Origin: an uncultured SAR116 cluster alpha proteobacterium
Lineage (GTDB): Bacteria; Pseudomonadota; Alphaproteobacteria; Puniceispirillales; Marisalimonadaceae
NCBI GenBank assembly: GCA_902550555.1
Contig: CACCZR010000002.1
Coordinates: 1 to 64,000 of the forward strand
DNA: 64,000 nt
Direction: 5' to 3'
The notes under the pieces are model-generated. The model saw nothing but the letters and a program-made list of their open reading frames with translations, made no database searches and had not been told where the DNA came from. The position numbers were made by a program, and so were the translations under genes. This document shows positions 59,472-64,000 of the stretch, piece after piece (the stretch's first letter is position 1; the number at the start of each line of letters is the position of its first letter).

Positions 59472-61214
59472 TTAGTTTTGATTTTTAATTATAGGTAATA
59501 ATAAATATGGTTTTTGGTATTCTGAAAAATGCAAAGTTGTTTTTTTACCAAAAACATCATTAGGCCTGTCAATAGGATCATCATGTAAAAAAGGTCCACA
59601 TCCTGAAAACTTATTCATATTTGGAAGAGTGCTCCCACCACCTGATTGATTAACATAATCTTGACCCTTAATAGTTAGACCTATTCTATATTCCTTTGGT
59701 ACAACAATTGAAGTTGGCCAAATCTCAATATCAACTTCATAAACTTTTTCAGGTATTAATAGCTCAACCTTATCATGAGTGTGATATGGACGATAAGGTT
59801 TACTTAAGTCATTGTCAATTCTTCTATGAGATGCTCTAAGCCATCCTTGAGCAAGTGGTGTTTTAGGATCAAGAGCACCTTGAAATGTAACTTCTTGTTG
59901 TTGTTCATTGAAAAGCCTTGCTATTAAAAATAAATCAGTATCTTCAGTTTCAGATGATATAAATAGTTTTGATGCGATAGGCCCTGTAATTTCAGTATCT
60001 TCTGAAAAAGATTCAGTCATAAATGTGATACCATCACCTAAATTGTTGTAAGATAATTTAGAACTTACTTCTTTACTCTCTTTTTCTAAGCTTAGTTCAT
60101 CTGGAGATAAATAAAATTTTGTCCAGGATGTATTTTTTAATGGCCATTCATTTTCATTCCTTAACTTAAACTCATCGTTTGGATAACGAACTTGAATTGA
60201 TACTTTGGGTTGGTTTTTCCACCCATTTTGCTCATCTTTTAAATAATATCCGAAAAATCTCTTTTGCAATTCTATTCCATAATCAGTATAAAACTCTGTC
60301 CAATGTTCTAGTCCATGGACTTCAAGCCACTTTTCCTTTGAAGCAACTTTATTAAAGCCTTCAAAATTACCTCTTGAGTGGAGGGCTTGACCACCCCAGT
60401 TTGCAGAGGATAATATTGGTATTTTAATTTTTGTATGATCAGGAATACGATCCTGCCAATAATCGTCAGTAATTAATTTATTTGAAATTAGATCTTCATA
60501 CATATCTGTACGATTAGATTGAAGATCTTCATCTGTCATAGTTGAAGGCCCTGATACGTAATCTTCTATAATCCTTGCTTTATATCCATTAATCCCTAAA
60601 CCATGCTGTCTAGGTATACATCGTCCTTTATACCAGTTTCCTGCATAAGTACAAAAAATTCCACCATGATATCCCATTTCTCTATAAAGATCATATGCCC
60701 CTTCCCAAACACACATCGCCTTAAGATTTGGTGGTTGAAGTGCAGCTACTTGCCATTGATTAATTGCGTAGTAAGAAATTCCATTTAGACCTATTTTTCC
60801 GTTGGACCAACTTTGATTAGATGCCCATTGTATACAATCATAAAAATCTTTTGTCTCTCTTTTTGAAAATGGATCTAAATACCCAGGTGACCTTCCTGCT
60901 CCTCTGGAATCAATTCTGATGCAAACATAATCATCCTTCACCCATTTTTCAGGATCAACCACTTCCCAATTTTGATATTTATTAGATGAACCAGATAAAA
61001 TTTCTGGAAACCTTGTTACCATAGCATCCCATTGAGGTTTGTATGCGTCTTGAAATGATAACCATTTTCCATAAGGACCATATGTCATAATAACAGGAAA
61101 CTTTTCATCAGATAATGGACAAAAAATATCTGCTCGTAATTTTATGCCATCATCCATTTCAATAGGATAATCAAAAAAAACTCTCATGCCGTCTTTTATT
61201 TCAAATTCACTCAT
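59472..61214 (-). CDS. CocE/NonD family hydrolase
   Basis: A 580-residue alpha/beta hydrolase (X-Pro dipeptidyl-peptidase S15 type). IEMDDGIKLRADIFCPLSDE near residue 15, the nucleophile region KIGLNGISYYAINQWQVAAL near 140 (G-x-S-Y), and HGLEHWTEFYTDYG near 308 for the histidine are visible; a C-terminal jelly-roll domain follows (EDTEITGPIASKLFI near 405). The ATG at 61214 follows GAGGAGCC, better than the earlier frame opening at 61235. Substrate (ester or amide) unknown. Single gene. Confidence 0.88.
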   Translation of the reverse strand: MSEFEIKDGMRVFFDYPIEMDDGIKLRADIFCPLSDEKFPVIMTYGPYGKWLSFQDAYKPQWDAMVTRFPEILSGSSNKYQNWEVVDPEKWVKDDYVCIRIDSRGAGRSPGYLDPFSKRETKDFYDCIQWASNQSWSNGKIGLNGISYYAINQWQVAALQPPNLKAMCVWEGAYDLYREMGYHGGIFCTYAGNWYKGRCIPRQHGLGINGYKARIIEDYVSGPSTMTDEDLQSNRTDMYEDLISNKLITDDYWQDRIPDHTKIKIPILSSANWGGQALHSRGNFEGFNKVASKEKWLEVHGLEHWTEFYTDYGIELQKRFFGYYLKDEQNGWKNQPKVSIQVRYPNDEFKLRNENEWPLKNTSWTKFYLSPDELSLEKESKEVSSKLSYNNLGDGITFMTESFSEDTEITGPIASKLFISSETEDTDLFLIARLFNEQQQEVTFQGALDPKTPLAQGWLRASHRRIDNDLSKPYRPYHTHDKVELLIPEKVYEVDIEIWPTSIVVPKEYRIGLTIKGQDYVNQSGGGSTLPNMNKFSGCGPFLHDDPIDRPNDVFGKKTTLHFSEYQKPYLLLPIIKNQN

Positions 61215-61352
61215 AAGGCTCCTCAAAGACTTCAATAATTTAATACTACATTATTCCAAAACAAAAAGATGTATCAAATATAATTTATTTCTTAGCAGTG
61301 TAATCTATGTTTATAAATACATACATTTACTAATATTTGTGAAATTTTTTGT

Positions 61353-61402
61353 TTGCGGGGGCAGCATTTGAACCTGCTACCTTAAGGTTATGAGCCTGAC
61401 GA
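61353..61402 (-). pseudogene. 3' half of an initiator tRNA-Met gene (integration junction)
   Basis: On the minus strand the 50 bases match the 3' half of tRNA-fMet: anticodon stem-loop CGTCAGGCTCATAACC (CAU anticodon), variable loop, T arm GCAGGTTCAAATGCTGC and acceptor strand CCCCGCAA. The 5' half (acceptor, D arm) is absent: upstream sequence is unrelated. Such fragments arise when a tyrosine recombinase integrates into a tRNA gene. By that logic the acquired DNA lies to the right (above 61402) and an intact gene lies further right. The 61215-61867 gap otherwise contains only AT-rich DNA and the repeats listed next. Confidence 0.75.
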
Positions 61403-61442
61403 TTTTGGTCATAATCCCTAAGGTTTCCACCAAATCCAAAAT

Positions 61443-61464
61443 AATGTGACAAGAAATGTGACAA
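61443..61464 (+). repeat. tandem 10-bp direct repeats next to the tRNA fragment
   Basis: AATGTGACAA occurs at 61443-61452 and again at 61455-61464, 12 bases apart, about 40 bases from the tRNA fragment on the presumed island side. The position suits arm-type integrase-binding sites. An imperfect inverted repeat (61380-61393 with 61409-61423) spans the fragment's edge and could be the recombinase core. Confidence 0.5.
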
Positions 61465-61867
61465 TATTTTTTTATTGATTCGTAAAATTAAGCTATTTCT
61501 TTAGATTTGATAATTTATGAAAAATTTAAATAAATCAGTAATTACAATGTCTTATGAAAAATTCCTTGTCAAAATAAAATTATATGTTAAATTTAAAACT
61601 AAAGCATTGTTAATTTAGTGTTTTTTTTTTGAGTAAATTTTCTTAATCATTTTTAACTATCACTTTATAATATTATTTGAACTAGACCATTAATTGTTCA
61701 TGAAGTTCTCTTAATTTTTAATTGCCATGAAATGAAGCAAAATATTTACATTTAATTAATAAACTTGTTTTTATTGGATATTTATCTTTTAATATTAATG
61801 TAAATATTTGCGCAACCAAGTTGTCTTTTTCAATTTGATACATTTTTTTTTTAAATGAGTTTTTTTT

Positions 61868-62689
61868 ATGAATTTTGTCTCTGCACAATTGCCAGATAAT
61901 GAAGAAAGAAGAGCTGAAGCAGTTGAAAGAACTGGCCTTATAGATTCTAATCAAGCAAGCCTATTTAATATCTATTGTGAATTAGCTAAAGATATTACTG
62001 GCTATGAAGCTGTTTTGTTTCAATTGTTCGATAGTAAAGAACGCTGTTACTTAGTAGAGATACAACCTGAAATTAATGAAACACAAAATTTAAATACTCG
62101 TAGACCAAAAGATGGAAGTGTTTGTGCTCACGTTTTGCTAGATACTAAACCATTAATTGCTTTTGACGTCACTAAACATGAAATTACCAAAACTCACAGC
62201 AACGAAAAGGGTGTAAAAAGCTATATAGGATTTCCAATCATTGACAAAAACAATTATGCACTTGGCATGGTTTGTATGATGACATTTTCTAAAATAAAAG
62301 AATTATCACAAGATAAAATTGACTTAGTTGAAAAGCTTATAAAAAAAGCAGCTCATCAAATAGATGTCATGAGTGACCAAAAACAGTTAACCTCAGATAG
62401 ATTAATTAATGCTTTAGATATTTTTAATCAGGAAACAAATATAAGTGATATGATAGTTTTTAAAAATTTTATTCATGTATGCAATAAAATGGACATATCT
62501 AAAGATTTCGAAAAAACATTAATTGAAAATGATCTATGTACCATTGGTTCAAAATCAAAATTAGAACTTACTGATAAAGGTAAAAAAATTCAAGATAGCA
62601 TGGGGCTACATACAAAAATAATGAATAATATTAAACTTGAAGGTAAACAAGCTAATGACCTAATAGAAGGCATGTTAGATGAGCTTTAA
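61868..62689 (+). CDS. GAF domain protein
   Basis: A 273-residue cytoplasmic protein. Residues 1-165 form a GAF domain of the type that opens with LPDNEERRAEAVERTGLIDS, has CAHVLLDTKPLIAFDVTKHE near 80 and YIGFPIIDKNNYALGMVCMM near 115. The C-terminal 100 residues are charged and helical with no recognised output domain, ending near LIEGMLDEL, so it may signal through protein contacts. It is on the presumed acquired side of the tRNA fragment and 10 bases from the next gene. Confidence 0.82.
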   Translation: MNFVSAQLPDNEERRAEAVERTGLIDSNQASLFNIYCELAKDITGYEAVLFQLFDSKERCYLVEIQPEINETQNLNTRRPKDGSVCAHVLLDTKPLIAFDVTKHEITKTHSNEKGVKSYIGFPIIDKNNYALGMVCMMTFSKIKELSQDKIDLVEKLIKKAAHQIDVMSDQKQLTSDRLINALDIFNQETNISDMIVFKNFIHVCNKMDISKDFEKTLIENDLCTIGSKSKLELTDKGKKIQDSMGLHTKIMNNIKLEGKQANDLIEGMLDEL

Positions 62690-62699
62690 CAGGTAATAT

Positions 62700-63029
62700 A
62701 TGTACGCAAAAGTTTTTCAATATAAATTTCCATCCATAACTGAGGCTAAAGTTGCTGCATCATTTTGTTCTGATAATCTTGGAAAACAAATTACAAAATT
62801 CAATTTTCAATCCCTAAATATAATGATCGGAAAAGAGGGTGATCTCTCAATTTTTATTAAATTTAATACTATAGATAAATTAAAAAAGTTTGAGAATGAA
62901 TCCAATCAATTTATTGAAGACTTAAAAAAAACATTTGTATTTAAAGAAAATCAATATGCTGGTGTATTTGTTTATAATTATGAATCTGAAGCAACATCTG
63001 CTCAAATCAAAATGACTGAGCCTGTTTAA
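62700..63029 (+). CDS. hypothetical protein, probable alpha/beta barrel
   Basis: A 109-residue protein beginning MYAKVFQYKFPSITEAKVAA with alternating strands and helices (LSIFIKFNTIDKLKKFENES) and a C-terminal VFKENQYAGVFVYNYESEA. Length and pattern recall small ferredoxin-like (ABM type) barrels. No catalytic residues or family recognised. It follows the GAF gene by 10 bases, so the two are probably co-expressed. Confidence 0.6.
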   Translation: MYAKVFQYKFPSITEAKVAASFCSDNLGKQITKFNFQSLNIMIGKEGDLSIFIKFNTIDKLKKFENESNQFIEDLKKTFVFKENQYAGVFVYNYESEATSAQIKMTEPV

Positions 63030-63170
63030 GAATTAATTAATCAAAAATAATTTTGGCCTTATAATTTAATTAACTATTAATTTATTAAATATATGTTATA
63101 CATCCAATAGCTTTAAGTTTGTAATTAATATTCTTTTTTTACTTTCAAAAAGTTAAGAAAGGAAATTATT

Positions 63171-63377
63171 ATGAAAACTGGTTCAGTAAAATGGTTTAAT
63201 CCCTCTAAAGGTTATGGCTTTATATCTCCCGATGGTGGTGGGAAAGATATTTTTATACACATCTCAGCTCTTGAGACATCCGGTATAAAAAATTTATCAG
63301 AAAATCAAAAGGTATCTTATGATGAAGCAAGAAACAAAGATAAAATTTCAGCAGGTAATATCAAATTAATTGATTAA
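63171..63377 (+). CDS. cold-shock domain protein
   Basis: A 68-residue CspA-type OB fold. SVKWFNPSKGYGFISPDGGG carries RNP1 (KGYGFI) and DIFIHISAL RNP2, here with Ile in place of the common Val-Phe-Val-His start. It binds single-stranded RNA and DNA and prevents mRNA structure. The start follows AAGAAAGGAAA. The 140-base upstream stretch is AT-rich and may be a long leader as in other csp genes, but I see no defined structure. Confidence 0.95.
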   Translation: MKTGSVKWFNPSKGYGFISPDGGGKDIFIHISALETSGIKNLSENQKVSYDEARNKDKISAGNIKLID

Positions 63378-63464
63378 ATAAGTCATATACACTTTTATTC
63401 AATTTAATTAACAACATCTCATTTAAGCATTGAATTAATTTAAATTAAAATTACATATCAATAT

Positions 63465-63581
63465 ATGGATGTTTTAGTCAAATATCTCATTAAACAACTC
63501 CTGAATTCACAGATAAGATTATATGTGTTTTCTGGTTTTGTATTAGGTTTATATCAATTAATCTTATGGATTAAATATTAG
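63465..63581 (+). CDS. 38-residue membrane peptide, first of a tandem pair
   Basis: ATG at 63465 opens 38 codons (MDVLVKYLIKQLLNSQIRLY, then one transmembrane segment VFSGFVLGLYQLILWI and KY). Its TAG stop overlaps the TTAGGAG ribosome site of the next small gene, which suggests coupled translation. Family not recognised. Confidence 0.55.
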   Translation: MDVLVKYLIKQLLNSQIRLYVFSGFVLGLYQLILWIKY

Positions 63582-63589
63582 GAGAAAAA

Positions 63590-63724
63590 ATGTTTGGATT
63601 AGGAATTTTAAAAGGAACAATAATAGGTTTAGGTATTGGTGTCTTAGCAAGTTTTGCACTTAAAGAAGCTTGTAAAAAGTCAAATAAAAATAAAGTTCAA
63701 AAATCATCAAATTTAGAAGAGTAA
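63590..63724 (+). CDS. 44-residue membrane protein, second of a tandem pair
   Basis: ATG at 63590 with a perfect AGGAG site 6 bases upstream opens 44 codons. The protein has a glycine-rich transmembrane helix (GILKGTIIGLGIGVLASFAL) and a basic, hydrophilic C-terminus (KEACKKSNKNKVQKSS). The strong ribosome site and sensible topology make it more likely real than most small frames here. Family not recognised. Confidence 0.65.
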   Translation: MFGLGILKGTIIGLGIGVLASFALKEACKKSNKNKVQKSSNLEE

Positions 63725-63891
63725 CTCACCTTTTAATTAAGTTATTTTACAAACTTAATTTTTTTTATGCGAATTATTTGCCTAAAAACTAGAAAAATTT
63801 AAATATATATAATTTAATTAAATTTATATGTCTGACTTCATTAGAATTTTAAACTTTGCTAACTTTGTATCGTAAATAAGGAGATTATTAA

Positions 63892-64000
63892 ATGTCAAAA
63901 TTGTTAATTCATATACATAGTGGTCCTGATTTAAAAAATAAAGCTACTCTTGGAATGTTAGTGGCTATTACAGCACACAAAAAAGGTAATCAACTTAACA
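63892..64000 (+). CDS. DsrE/DsrF-like family protein (partial, runs off the window)
   Basis: ATG at 63892, preceded by AAGGAG at 8 bases, opens a frame that continues past the end. The 36 visible residues (MSKLLIHIHSGPDLKNKATL, then GMLVAITAHKKGNQLN) match the start of DsrE-like proteins, which bind or transfer sulfur, or act as small regulatory subunits. The C-terminus with any catalytic cysteine is outside the window. Confidence 0.7.
   Translation, partial: MSKLLIHIHSGPDLKNKATLGMLVAITAHKKGNQLN

Noticed and set aside
61718-61954. 78-codon minus-strand frame overlapping the GAF gene start
   Set aside because: It overlaps the conserved GAF N-terminus, has low-complexity Lys/Phe composition and no ribosome site.
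61403-64000. Prophage or complete genomic island
   Set aside because: No integrase, capsid, transfer or transposase gene is visible to the window end; only the junction-like tRNA fragment supports acquisition.
1-64000. CRISPR arrays, rRNA genes, intact tRNAs, insertion sequences and known riboswitches
   Set aside because: Reading through the intergenic gaps showed no regularly spaced repeats, no cloverleaf other than the tRNA-fMet half, no transposase text and no recognised aptamer core.

Overview
The window is strongly AT-rich (roughly 30% GC by eye), almost fully coding, with spacers of tens of bases and many overlapping starts and stops. This layout, together with TRAP uptake genes, a DmdA-like demethylase, pseudoazurin, bactofilin and CueR, fits a streamlined marine alphaproteobacterium (Pelagibacterales, HIMB59 or AEGEAN-169 type). 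That placement is inference; no rRNA or other taxonomic marker lies in the window.

Layout. 0-15 kb is an aromatic and acid-use region: an enoyl-CoA hydratase and a class III CoA-transferase, gamma carbonic anhydrase, pobA, a TRAP transporter (dctPQM), a divergent trio of extradiol dioxygenase, MhpA-like hydroxylase and a second VOC dioxygenase, a Baeyer-Villiger-type monooxygenase, and pcaGH (protocatechuate 3,4-dioxygenase). 15-31 kb is mixed housekeeping and redox: hpt, cutA, a zinc alcohol dehydrogenase, bactofilin/CsaA/aldolase operon, SCO1, modA, a MOSC protein, a GAF-cyclase, two flavin-binding split-barrel proteins, pseudoazurin, azlCD, and a short plus-strand set of SDR, DUF1330, alpha/beta hydrolase and phosphoesterase. 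31-36 kb holds a 3-dehydroshikimate dehydratase fused to an HPPD-like half, a Gfo/Idh/MocA dehydrogenase, a TauE exporter and a divergent GntR regulator; its expected product, protocatechuate, is the substrate of PcaGH. 36-39 kb is a one-carbon set: DmdA-like tetrahydrofolate demethylase, metF and a SAM methyltransferase. 39-47 kb contains nth, typA and transport and hydrolase genes. 47-51 kb is a glucosylglycerate operon (GpgS-type synthase, phosphatase, GH13_18 phosphorylase). 51-58.8 kb is a copper-response region: cueR, a DUF4396 membrane protein, cytochrome c, copD, multicopper oxidase, TolC-like lipoprotein, a small secreted protein and a CopC-CusF fusion. Two matching CueR-type operators sit in promoters with 19-bp spacers. 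At 61.35 kb a 50-nt 3' half of an initiator tRNA gene marks a probable integration junction, followed by a GAF protein, a cold-shock protein, two tandem tiny membrane proteins and a truncated DsrE-like gene.

The observations I consider most worth checking are: the two-operator copper regulon with an unusual gene content; the homology-supported ATT start of the dehydroshikimate dehydratase; the tRNA-fMet fragment with flanking repeats; the DmdA-like/MetF divergent pair; the terminator-like hairpin inside the start of dctQ; and several small membrane ORFs. I saw no CRISPR array, rRNA, complete tRNA, insertion sequence or phage gene.
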